DNA of 64,000 bases from Streptomyces albospinus (GTDB taxonomy: Bacteria > Actinomycetota > Actinomycetes > Streptomycetales > Streptomycetaceae). The stretch spans positions 144,824-208,823 of the forward strand of contig NZ_BMRP01000007.1 in NCBI RefSeq assembly GCF_014648695.1, given 5' to 3'. Position 1 is the stretch's first letter, and each line of letters begins with the position of its first letter. A model generated the notes under the pieces. The model was not told the origin of the DNA, did no database searches, and saw only the letters and a program-made list of their open reading frames with translations. Below, in pieces: positions 43,021 to 51,281 of this stretch. The position numbers were made by a program, and so were the translations under genes.

Positions 43021-43880
43021 TCACTCTCACCCTCGCCGCCGCGCTCCTGATCGGGGTCCTCCTCGGGGTCCTGGGCGGTGGCGGATCCATGCTCACCGTC
43101 CCGATCCTGGTCTACCTGGCCGGCCAGGACACCAAGCAGGCGATCACCACCTCGCTGTTCGTCGTCGGCGTCACCAGTCTCGCGGGCCTGATCTCCCATG
43201 CCCGCGCCGGCCGGGTGCGCTGGCGCACCGGGACGCTCTTCGGCCTGGCGGGCATGGCCGGCGCCTACGCGGGCGGACGGGTGGCCGCGTACGTCCCGGA
43301 CACCGTGCTGCTGGTCGCGTTCGCGCTGATGATGCTCGCCACGGCCGCCGCGATGCTCCGCAGCCCGCGCAAGGCACCCCGGCAGGCGCACGGCGAACTC
43401 CCGCTCCACCGCCTGCTGATACAGGGCCTCGTCGTCGGCGCGGTCACCGGCATCCTCGGCGCCGGGGGCGGCTTCCTCATCGTGCCCGCACTCGCGCTGC
43501 TGGCCGGCCTGCCGATGGGCATCGCGGTCGGCACCTCTCTGCTGGTCATCGCCATGAACTCGTTCGCCGGACTGGCCGGACACCTCTCCGGCCCGCACCT
43601 CGACTGGAGCCTGGCCCTCGCCGTCACCGCCGCCGCCGTCCTCGGCACCCTCATCGGCGGACGCTTCGCCGGACGCATCCCCCAACACACCCTGCGCACC
43701 GGCTTCGGCTGGTTCGTCATCGCCATGGGAATCTTCGTCCTCAGCCGGCAGATCGGCCCGGTCGTCCTGGCCTCGGTCCCTGCGATCGCGGCAATGCTGC
43801 TGCTCCAACGCAGGCGCGCACACCGCACCGAAAACCCGCCCAGGGCGATGGCGCCCACCTCAGAACCCAGCCGCCACTGA
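43017..43880 (+). CDS. TSUP-family sulfite/thiosulfate permease (TauE/SafE)
   Basis: 287 residues with eight predicted membrane segments. It shows the TSUP repeats GVLGGGGSMLTVPILVYLAG and GILGAGGGFLIVPALALLAG, one in each half. GTG 43017 overlaps the YgaP-like stop and has AGGAG seven bases upstream. Family knowledge and the neighbours point to sulfite (or similar anion) export, which fits with the dioxygenase making sulfite. The direction is inferred. Confidence 0.88.
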   Translation: MITLTLAAALLIGVLLGVLGGGGSMLTVPILVYLAGQDTKQAITTSLFVVGVTSLAGLISHARAGRVRWRTGTLFGLAGMAGAYAGGRVAAYVPDTVLLVAFALMMLATAAAMLRSPRKAPRQAHGELPLHRLLIQGLVVGAVTGILGAGGGFLIVPALALLAGLPMGIAVGTSLLVIAMNSFAGLAGHLSGPHLDWSLALAVTAAAVLGTLIGGRFAGRIPQHTLRTGFGWFVIAMGIFVLSRQIGPVVLASVPAIAAMLLLQRRRAHRTENPPRAMAPTSEPSRH

Positions 43881-44210
<330 letters not shown>

Positions 44211-44221
44211 CCGAACGAGCT

Positions 44222-45244
44222 TTAGCGGGCCAGGCGGAGGTTCCAGCCGCTCAGGCCGGGCTCGTCGCGGCTTACGAGGGTGGGAGTGTACGCCTCGGGG
44301 GCCGGGCGGCCGGCGTCCTCCCAGGCGGTGAGCCAGTCGCGGAGGACGGACAGGGACGGGGAGTCGGGGGCGTCGGCGATGATGCTGCCGTCCTGCTGGA
44401 GGACGGCAGCCGTGGTGGGTGTGGAGTGACCGATGGCCCACAGGTCCGGGCTGATCCCGGCCATGGTCAGCTGCGGTTCGGCGAGGGATGCGGCGTAGGT
44501 CCGCCAGGACGGCCAGTCGACTTCCTCCCCGCTATACGGCTCGGTGTGCGGGTCCTTCAGTAGCCTCCCCAGTGCGGTGCGGGCGCCGGTGTGGAGGCGG
44601 TCGTCCTGCTCGCGCCAGGCGATGGAGATCCAGGACGGGGCGGGGACGCGGATTTCCCAGTCCACCCAGCGACCGGGCAGATCCAGGTCGGTCTTCGGGG
44701 AGGCGGTCGCCTCGATGTAGCCGCCGTTGAACACCTGCTCCACGGCCGGCTCGCCGCCGTGGATGCGGATCTTGGCGACCACGGTCATGTTGGGCACGGC
44801 CGCGATGGGCAGCGGCGCGACGATCAGCCCGCTGTCTGAGACCTGGTCCACCCACGCCTTGGGCAGCAGCGGCGGGGTGCACCAGGCCACCAGCCGGTCG
44901 TACGGGGCGCGTTCGGGGAAGCCGACGGTGCCATCGGCGGTGTGACAGCGCACGTTGTCGATTCCGCGTTCGTGGTGGATGAGGTTGGCCCACTTCACGA
45001 GGTAGGTGTCGATGTCGAGGCTGGTGACCGTGCCGGTGGAGCCGACGAGCTGGGCAAGGAGGGCACCGGAGTAGCCGGAGCCGGTGCCGAACTCCGCGAT
45101 GTTCATGCCCGGTTGGACCTCCAGCGTGGTCAGCTCGCGATGGATGGCCTTGGGGTTGGAGCGGTGCGGAGTGGCTCCGCGGCCTTCGTGGTGGGTGTAG
45201 TGCTGCTCGGGCACCTTCTCGGCAGCAACGACGACGGTGGTCAC
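44222..45244 (-). CDS. PIMT-homologue methyltransferase of the lasso cluster
   Basis: 340 residues. The N-terminal two thirds resemble protein-L-isoaspartate O-methyltransferase: EVQPGMNIAEFGTGSGYSGA (SAM motif I), VTSLDID (motif II) and YDRLVAWCTPPLLPKAWVD. A C-terminal extension of about 120 residues is typical of RiPP-associated PIMTs. In lasso clusters such enzymes methylate a ring Asp, and the ester then closes to an aspartimide (cellulonodin-2, lihuanodin). Start GTG 45244 has AAGGAG eight bases upstream; GTG 45253 is too close to it. The cluster order is precursor, cyclase, RRE, protease, PIMT. Confidence 0.85.
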   Translation of the reverse strand: MTTVVVAAEKVPEQHYTHHEGRGATPHRSNPKAIHRELTTLEVQPGMNIAEFGTGSGYSGALLAQLVGSTGTVTSLDIDTYLVKWANLIHHERGIDNVRCHTADGTVGFPERAPYDRLVAWCTPPLLPKAWVDQVSDSGLIVAPLPIAAVPNMTVVAKIRIHGGEPAVEQVFNGGYIEATASPKTDLDLPGRWVDWEIRVPAPSWISIAWREQDDRLHTGARTALGRLLKDPHTEPYSGEEVDWPSWRTYAASLAEPQLTMAGISPDLWAIGHSTPTTAAVLQQDGSIIADAPDSPSLSVLRDWLTAWEDAGRPAPEAYTPTLVSRDEPGLSGWNLRLAR

Positions 45245-45353
45245 GGAGTTCACTCCTTAGGGCACGGGGAAGGGGGACGCGTTCCTCAACTGCGATGAGA
45301 GAGCGGGGGACACGCGTCAACGGGGCGCCGTATTGACGTTCTCGTTGACGCGC

Positions 45354-45791
45354 TCAGATGACGAGCGCGGCGTAGTGGTGCCATCCGCCCTGGGTATATT
45401 CCCTGATCGGTCCCCTGTCGGGCAGTTCCGCCCAGGCGTGGTACTCGACCGGTGGCGGGGAGAAGCGGGCTCCGATGCACCAGGTGAGGCGCTGGCCGAG
45501 CAGGGCGGCTGCGAGCACGGCGCCGAGCGAGGTTTCCATGCAGGCGGCGCGTCCGGGCCACCATCGGGCGGTGTGCCGTACGGCGCCGACCAGCGCCTCG
45601 GCTCGTGCTGGGTCGAGCGGGCGTCGGCCGGCTCGGCTGGCGAGGCGGGCGGCGCGGACGGTGTAGCGGAAGGGCAGCCGCAGCAGGACGAGCGCCAGGG
45701 TGAGTCCCGCGGCTGCCGCGACACGCTCGACGGGGGTGCCGGTGCGGACGGTGGAGTACGCCTCCATGCTGGTCACCGCCACCACCTCCAT
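45354..45791 (-). CDS. Lasso peptide leader protease (B2, transglutaminase-like)
   Basis: 145 residues. The catalytic Cys84 is in PGRAACMETSLGAVLAAAL, and His118 in PPVEYHAWAEL, with a following Asp, the Cys-His-Asp arrangement of lasso B2 proteases. The hydrophobic N-terminal part (about 20-50) is usual. It overlaps the RRE gene upstream by 19 bp if the first ATG is used; ATG 45767 is an alternative. The enzyme removes the leader peptide before cyclisation. Confidence 0.88.
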   Translation of the reverse strand: MEVVAVTSMEAYSTVRTGTPVERVAAAAGLTLALVLLRLPFRYTVRAARLASRAGRRPLDPARAEALVGAVRHTARWWPGRAACMETSLGAVLAAALLGQRLTWCIGARFSPPPVEYHAWAELPDRGPIREYTQGGWHHYAALVI

Positions 45792-46069
45792 CGGCGCCGC
45801 CGGGCCGGGCTCTGGCCGTCGTGGGCAAGGCCCTTGGCCATGAGGTTGCTCGCAACGGCGCGGATGTCGGTGGCGGCCTGCTCGGCGCCGATGCCGTACC
45901 GCTGGGCGAACCGGTCGGCCGCCTGCTGCTCGGTCGGGCAGGACAGCAGGAGCATCACGGCGGCGGCTGCGGTCGGGGTGAGCTGGGTCCAGCGTCCAGT
46001 GTGCTCGTCGAGGATGGCGCCGCCCTGGTCGGTGAGGATCGGGTGGGCACGTTCACGCAGCTGCCACAT
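45773..46069 (-). CDS. Lasso RRE protein (B1, PqqD-like)
   Basis: 98 residues. PqqD-like winged-helix layout: GAILDEHTGRWTQLTPTAAA, LLLSCPTEQQAADRFAQRYG and AATDIRAVASNLMAKGL. It binds the leader peptide (RiPP recognition element) and presents it to the protease. The basic C-terminus (RRRRWRWWR) lies in the overlap with the next gene. It overlaps the cyclase end by 17 bp. Confidence 0.88.
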   Translation of the reverse strand: MWQLRERAHPILTDQGGAILDEHTGRWTQLTPTAAAAVMLLLSCPTEQQAADRFAQRYGIGAEQAATDIRAVASNLMAKGLAHDGQSPARRRRWRWWR

Positions 46070-47894
46070 GAGGCTTTACCTCCTCCCACCATTGCTTGGG
46101 TGCGAAGGCCAGTTGCCGTAGCCAGACCTCGGCGGTGACCGCCAGGTGGAGGGCGCCCTGGGCGGTGGGCTGCCCGGCGGCGGCCCGCGCGAGCGCTGCG
46201 GCGACGGGGTATTCGGTGACGAGCCCCAGCGCGGCCAGCCTGGAGGAGGGTCCCAGCAGGTCCTTGAGGACTCGGGCGTGGTCGCGCAGGCCCGCGTAGG
46301 CGAGGGCGTTGAACCCGCCCTTCGTCGTCCGGGCCAGGACGAAGTCCGGCAGTACGCCGGCTTTGGTGAAGGCCGCTGCCAGCAGCGGCTTGTACTGTGC
46401 GGGCTCTCCGCGCCGGTCGGCGGGGACGGCGAGGCAGGCCCGGATCACCTCGTTGTCCAGGTACGGAGCGGCCAGCTCGATGCCGTGCTCGGCGAGCGCC
46501 AGCGTCCGCCAGCCAGCGGTGTTCGCGGCGACCCGGGCCAGGTCTTGGCGGTCGCTCCAGTCCGCCAGCCGAGCGGGGGCGTCGGTGAGATCTTCGGCGG
46601 CTTGGTCGAGGGCAGTGGCGAGGCGGCGACGTACGTCGGGGGCCATCCAGTCCGCCGAGGCAAGCAGCGGTGTCCAGGTGATCGGCCGCTGGGCTTGGGG
46701 GATCCAGTCCCGTGCGGGGCGGCGGAGTTCGGCAGCCGTCCGCATCCAGGACCCGGCAAGGTCCGTTCGGGCCGCGTCCTTGACGCGAGCCAGGACGGTG
46801 AAGGCGGAGGTATGCCGCAGCCGGGCGTGCACGACTGCGTGGCTGAGGGCACGGCGGTGCTGCCGTTCGCGCAGCAGGTCCGCGAGGTAGGAGGAGGGGG
46901 CGGACAGCACCGCGTCGCCAGCCGCTCCGGTGAAGTGCACCCCGGGCGCCCGGGTCTGCTCGGAGACGGTGCCGAGCACGGCCCGTTTGATGGAGGCGGT
47001 GACCACATAAGCGTTGGGTGCGTCGGTGACCGGCAGAGCCGTCAGGTCGCTGAGTCCGGCGTAGTACACCGCGTCGGCGGTCCCGGGCACTGTGCGGTGC
47101 ACCAGGCCCGGCACCGTGGCCACGGTGCGGTGTGCGTACGCGAGGTCATCGTCACGGAGGCGTTCGTCGGCGAATGTCACCGCGGTCACCGGGGCGTGCT
47201 GGGCGGCCAAGCACGCGAGGGTGGTGGAATCCAGACCCGCCAGGTCCGCGCTCACGGGCCGGTCGTCGATGCGGGAGGCGACTGCCTCGGCGAGCGCGGC
47301 CCGCACCGTCGGAGCCGCTTGCCGTAGCGCGACGGGCGGGTACGTGATCGGCTCGTAGCGCTCGACTGTGGCACCGTCGGGTCCGATCAGCAGCAGGTGC
47401 CCGCCTGGCACCCGCCGCACCGAGCGGAACAGGCTTCGGTCGGCGAACACGTCAGGCTGGCTGAAGCCCAGATGAGCGGCGAGCGCGGTCACATCCACCG
47501 GTGCCCCGTCCAGCGCTGCCAGCGCGGAAGCCGCGGTCGACCACCACGTTCCGGCCGCGTCGGTGCGGTAGTAGACCGGGTGCTGGCAGGCCAGGTCGCC
47601 GATCGCGGCCAGGGTCTGGCTGCTGCGGGCGACCACGAGGTAGGAGCCGGGCCAGCGGGTCAGCGCTCGCCACTTTTGTGCCTGCACCACGGGCAGTGCG
47701 TTCTCCAGTTGGTGGTCATCGGCGCCGCATTCGCCGATCACGGCCAGGGCCGCCGGGCCCTGGCCGACGGAACGCACCCGGGCCTTCGGCCACCCGGTGG
47801 TCCATGTCGATTCCAGGCCGGGCACAGCCCGGCCTCCCGCGGGCCGCCGGTCGTTGCCGGTGCTGCCGTACCATCCCGCGCTCCACCTCATCAT
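46053..47894 (-). CDS. Lasso cyclase (C, asparagine-synthetase homologue)
   Basis: 613 residues. The N-terminal glutaminase-like domain lacks the Cys of true Asn synthetases. The ATP-PPase domain shows SADLAGLDSTTLACLAAQH, a variant of SGGxDS, and further on SYLADLLRE, RTTKGGFNALAYAG and KPLLAAAFTKAGVLPDFV. It adenylates the ring acid and forms the macrolactam. ATG 47894 has GAGGAGAGGG upstream. It lies 158 bp downstream of the precursor gene. Confidence 0.9.
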   Translation of the reverse strand: MMRWSAGWYGSTGNDRRPAGGRAVPGLESTWTTGWPKARVRSVGQGPAALAVIGECGADDHQLENALPVVQAQKWRALTRWPGSYLVVARSSQTLAAIGDLACQHPVYYRTDAAGTWWSTAASALAALDGAPVDVTALAAHLGFSQPDVFADRSLFRSVRRVPGGHLLLIGPDGATVERYEPITYPPVALRQAAPTVRAALAEAVASRIDDRPVSADLAGLDSTTLACLAAQHAPVTAVTFADERLRDDDLAYAHRTVATVPGLVHRTVPGTADAVYYAGLSDLTALPVTDAPNAYVVTASIKRAVLGTVSEQTRAPGVHFTGAAGDAVLSAPSSYLADLLRERQHRRALSHAVVHARLRHTSAFTVLARVKDAARTDLAGSWMRTAAELRRPARDWIPQAQRPITWTPLLASADWMAPDVRRRLATALDQAAEDLTDAPARLADWSDRQDLARVAANTAGWRTLALAEHGIELAAPYLDNEVIRACLAVPADRRGEPAQYKPLLAAAFTKAGVLPDFVLARTTKGGFNALAYAGLRDHARVLKDLLGPSSRLAALGLVTEYPVAAALARAAAGQPTAQGALHLAVTAEVWLRQLAFAPKQWWEEVKPHVAAA

Positions 47895-48052
47895 CGCCCT
47901 CTCCTCGTCCGTGCGCGTATGTGTGCGACAAGGCGAAGGCGCCGGGCCGCCCGTCTCGTGCCAAGCACGAGAACGACGTTGGCCCGGCGCCTCCTTATGT
48001 GCCGGGGCCGGCCGTGGCGCTCAATTCCCTGCCCGGCCCCGGCAGTCCGCGG

Positions 48053-48172
48053 CTAGTGCTTGTATTCGGTGTCGTCGGCGGTGTCGAAGGGCTGGGTGCC
48101 CAGCGTCACCGTGACAACGTCGCCGGCATCCAGCACGACGGGCGCTTCGTAGACCTTGGTGGTGTCGTCCAT
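48053..48172 (-). CDS. Lasso peptide precursor (A)
   Basis: 39 residues from ATG 48172 (AAGGGA eight bases upstream). The leader (1-24) contains YEAPVVLDAGDV, the YxxPxL-type motif recognised by RRE proteins, and ends with Thr at -2 (T23-L24). The predicted core is GTQPFDTADDTEYKH (25-39). Gly1 would be linked to Asp9, giving a nine-residue ring and a six-residue tail. The ring contains an Asp6-Thr7 pair, the kind of site a lasso PIMT converts to aspartimide. The mature form is predicted, not shown. Confidence 0.85.
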   Translation of the reverse strand: MDDTTKVYEAPVVLDAGDVVTVTLGTQPFDTADDTEYKH

Positions 48173-48239
48173 GACGAATCCCTTCGCTCGCTGCCCGGCT
48201 CTCTCCGCCGGGCCACGACGAACAGTCAACGCGCAGACG

Positions 48240-48290
48240 CACAGCGTGGGCAGCTGCCACAATGTGGGCCAGCTGTAGGCCAGTTGTGAA
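48240..48290. promoter_or_regulatory. Operator-like repeats between the lasso precursor and the XRE regulator
   Basis: In the 144-bp divergent spacer, GGCAGCTGCC, GGCCAGCTGT and GGCCAGTTGT follow each other, with CACAATGTG between the first two. Repeated GGCNAGNTG blocks suggest a binding site for the divergent XRE/TPR protein, which could thus control the lasso genes. Confidence 0.45.
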
Positions 48291-48316
48291 CCAGCACGAC
48301 CAACGATCGGCCGGAC

Positions 48317-49591
48317 ATGACTATCGGGAAGCGCATCCGCGCGACACGCGAAGCATGGCGCCCCAGATGCAGCCAGCAACGGCTCGCAGACGAGCTGTCG
48401 GTGGCGCGCTGGGGGAAACCAGGGTTTCTCGACCGGCAGCAGGTCTACCGGTGGGAGACCGGACGACGGGTGCCCAAGGAGTGGCTGCCGTTCATCGAAC
48501 AGGTACTGCACCTTGATCTGTCCGAGGACAATGAGGCCCAGTTCGCCGATACCGTGACCTCAGTCATGCGCTTGGGAGGCACCGACGTGGACCGACGGCA
48601 GTTCCTCGCGGCATCCGCTGCCGTTGGCCTGGCAGCCCTCGACCTACCCGATGCCGAGGCCGTAACCCGCCGTGCGAACCGCCCCGGCCCCGCCGGGGTC
48701 GGTATGGGTGAAGTCTCTGCGGTCCGCACGATGACCACAACGCTCGGCAACGCAGCTTCCGAGCTCGGTGGCGGGCACGCCCGGCACCTGGCCGTCCGAT
48801 ACCTGACCATGGACGTCAAACGCTGGCTGGACGGCCGCTACACCGAGAAGGTCGGCCGCGAACTGTTCGCCGCCACCAGCGAACTGGTGCACCTGATCGG
48901 CTGGATGGCCCGCGACGAGGGCAACCAGGGGCTGAGCCAGCAGTACCACCTGCACAGCTTCAAGCTGGCCGCCGAGGCCGGCGAGAACGAGCTCGCCGCC
49001 ACCGCCTTGCGCGGGCTCGCGGACCAGGCCATCGACCTGGGGCACATCCCCACCGCCGTCCGGCTCGCCGAAGCGTGCGAGCAACGCGGTCGCAAGCTGG
49101 CCAACCCCAAAGCGCTGGCGTACTACCGCAACACGTTCGCCCGCGCGTGTGCCGCCGACGGCGACCACACCACCGCCGCGAAGATGCTCACCTCCGCGCA
49201 GGTCGCGATCGAGCACGCCCCGGCCAGGCCCGGCCAATCGTGGGCCAGCCACTACAGCCACGGACGGTGGGCCCACGAATCCGGCATGATCCATGCCAAG
49301 CTCGGCGACCTCACCGCCGCCGAGGAACACCTGCACCTCGCCCTGGACATCCACGGTCTGGACCGGAAACGCACCCGGGCGATCGTGCTCGCCGACCTCG
49401 GCCACGTCCAGCTCAAACGCGGCAACACCGCTCAGGCCCTCGCCACTTGGAACGACTTCCTCAACTGCGCCGACGGCGTGCAGTCCGTCCGCATCAACGA
49501 CGGGCTGACCAACATTGCCGCCCGCCTGCCCGGCATCCCCGACAGCCAGGCCGCCCAGGAGCTTGGCGAGCGTATCGCCGCCCGCGAGTAG
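48317..49591 (+). CDS. XRE-type regulator with TPR-like domain
   Basis: 424 residues. The N-terminal HTH has GKRIRATREAWRPRCSQQRL, QVYRWETGRRVPKEW. A conserved RRQFLAASAAVGLAALDL segment (about 95) follows, found in many Streptomyces regulators. The rest consists of TPR-like helical pairs (for example HYSHGRWAHESGMIHAKLGD, IVLADLGHVQLKRGNTAQA). The layout resembles receptors for peptide or small-molecule signals. It is divergent from the lasso genes and probably regulates them. Confidence 0.85.
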   Translation: MTIGKRIRATREAWRPRCSQQRLADELSVARWGKPGFLDRQQVYRWETGRRVPKEWLPFIEQVLHLDLSEDNEAQFADTVTSVMRLGGTDVDRRQFLAASAAVGLAALDLPDAEAVTRRANRPGPAGVGMGEVSAVRTMTTTLGNAASELGGGHARHLAVRYLTMDVKRWLDGRYTEKVGRELFAATSELVHLIGWMARDEGNQGLSQQYHLHSFKLAAEAGENELAATALRGLADQAIDLGHIPTAVRLAEACEQRGRKLANPKALAYYRNTFARACAADGDHTTAAKMLTSAQVAIEHAPARPGQSWASHYSHGRWAHESGMIHAKLGDLTAAEEHLHLALDIHGLDRKRTRAIVLADLGHVQLKRGNTAQALATWNDFLNCADGVQSVRINDGLTNIAARLPGIPDSQAAQELGERIAARE

Positions 49592-49713
49592 GCCGCCTAA
49601 CCGGTCCGCCGTCGAGAACGCCGACGTGATGTGGGTCCCCAGAAACGCGGTGCCCCGGCCCCCGCCCGCCGATACGATCCATCCACAGTGCTGGCCGTTC
49701 TGGAGGAGCAGAC

Positions 49714-50127
49714 GTGACGCAGCCGACAGCCGATGAGCGACCGGGCATCGCAGCCGCGATCATCGTTCACGAGGGCTGTGTTCTGATGGTGCGGCGCCGG
49801 ATCAGCGAGGGGAAGCTCTCCTGGCAGTTCCCGGCCGGCGAGGTCGAGTCCGGCGAATCCCGCGAGGATGCCGCCGTGCGGGAGACCAAGGAGGAGACCG
49901 GCCTGAACGTCTCCGCCGTCAAGCTGCTGGGCGAGCGCGTCCACCCGGCGACGGGCAGGCTGATGTCCTATACCGCCTGCGAGGTGGTGAGCGGGACCGC
50001 ACACATCGCGGACACCGAGGAACTGGCAGAGCTTGCCTGGGTCGCCCACGACGAGATCCCCGAGTATGTCCCGTACGGGCTGTTCGGGCCGGTGCAGCAG
50101 TACCTGGATACAGCTCTCGCCGGCTAG
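49714..50127 (+). CDS. Nudix hydrolase
   Basis: 137 residues from GTG 49714. The Nudix box is intact: GEVESGESREDAAVRETKEE followed by TGL, fitting Gx5Ex7REUxEExGU. Upstream lies LMVRRRISEGKLSWQFPAGE. It would hydrolyse a nucleoside diphosphate derivative; the substrate is unknown. It follows the XRE/TPR gene by 122 bp on the same strand. Confidence 0.9.
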   Translation: MTQPTADERPGIAAAIIVHEGCVLMVRRRISEGKLSWQFPAGEVESGESREDAAVRETKEETGLNVSAVKLLGERVHPATGRLMSYTACEVVSGTAHIADTEELAELAWVAHDEIPEYVPYGLFGPVQQYLDTALAG

Positions 50128-50152
50128 CCACTTCGCGCACGAGTCGTTCGAA

Positions 50153-50195
50153 ACACATGACGGGCCCGACCGGGGGAACCGGGCGGGCCCGTGTG
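50153..50195 (+). terminator. GC-rich terminator hairpin after the Nudix gene
   Basis: CGGGCCCG at 50161-50168 pairs with 50184-50191, extended outwards by ACA/TGT pairs. It lies about 30 bp past the Nudix stop. No T run follows, as usual in high-GC genomes. The 160 bases beyond hold no gene. Confidence 0.6.
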
Positions 50196-50361
50196 CGATG
50201 CGCGGTCGGTGTCTTCAGCGACGCTGGCCGGCTGCGGTCCTCGCCGGGATCAGCGTCTCGGTGGCGTTCGCATACGCTCGACCGCGGTTGCTGTTCAGCT
50301 CGGCCCCGCGCTCGGGATCGGCTGGGGCGCCGGATCAGCTCCGTGCCGTAGGGCTCCCTCC

Positions 50362-51021
50362 CTACCGCCCTGCTGCATCCATGCGTTCCTGCTGCACTGC
50401 GGTGAGTGCCCGGACGACGAAGATGCCGGCCACGGCCGCACCTACGATGGCTGCGTCAGCCATCACCAGGAACTGCACGTTCGTGTAGGCACGCTTGATG
50501 ATGTCGTCTGTGGAGCCGGTGTACATCAGCCCCACCCCGCTCAGCATCCCGGCCAGCCACAGCCCCCACCACCAGTTCACGGCGCGCGGCAGACGCTCTC
50601 CCGGGGCACTCTTCTGATGGACGTCCACGACGATTCCACGGGGCACCCACAGATTCATGACAGGCACGATCCAGCCCACGTAGACCCACGGCCAGGCGTA
50701 ACGCGGCGCCTGTCCCGAAAGGGCACGCGCGTTGTCCCCCATGCGCAACAGCCACACGAGGAAGGCGGCCGCGCACAGCAGCGTGGCCGCACCGCCCAGG
50801 GCGCTGACAACGTGGTAGGCGTCCTCAAGCCCAGTCAGCGGACGGTGCTGGCCGCCACCCTGGTCTGGCGGCCCCGAAGGCGGCATCCCCACCAAGGCGA
50901 GCCGCACTTGCCACACGGCCTGGGCCGCCCAGGCGGCGCCGGCGAGGGTGAGGCCGGCGATCGCACAACGGGCCACTCCCCGGACCGGACGCAGAGCGGG
51001 CTGCTTGATGTCATCGTTCAC
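50362..51021 (-). CDS. DUF4328-type membrane protein
   Basis: 219 residues from GTG 51021 with AGGAT upstream. Four to five membrane segments include ALGGAATLLCAAAFLVWLLR, WPWVYVGWIVPVMNLWVPR and WWGLWLAGMLSGVGLMYTG. MGDNARALSGQAPRYAWPW followed by NLWVPRGIVVDVHQKS is the DUF4328 signature. The function is unknown. Confidence 0.8.
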   Translation of the reverse strand: MNDDIKQPALRPVRGVARCAIAGLTLAGAAWAAQAVWQVRLALVGMPPSGPPDQGGGQHRPLTGLEDAYHVVSALGGAATLLCAAAFLVWLLRMGDNARALSGQAPRYAWPWVYVGWIVPVMNLWVPRGIVVDVHQKSAPGERLPRAVNWWWGLWLAGMLSGVGLMYTGSTDDIIKRAYTNVQFLVMADAAIVGAAVAGIFVVRALTAVQQERMDAAGR

Positions 51022-51281
51022 CCGGTCATCCTGACCTACGGCAGGTCCCTGATGCCAGGCCGTGATCACTTCACCGGCGGCACCTGGGGCATGAACACGC
51101 TCCAGTCACCCGCCCCAGTCGGGCATGCCCTGGGTTCCGTACGGCTGCCACGCCACTCACCTAGGCACTGCATCCGTCTGTATGAGCCGCGTCGGCCGAA
51201 GGCAGGAAGGGGAGAGCCGACCGGTTCGGCTGGGGGATGCGCTGGAGTTGCTCGGTCCTGGCGGCGTAAGGGCGAATGTGA

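Noticed and set aside
40821-43880. One continuous plus-strand frame spanning the sulfur genes
   Set aside because: Only its last 287 codons (TSUP permease) are real; the earlier part is an out-of-frame reading of the dioxygenase and rhodanese genes.
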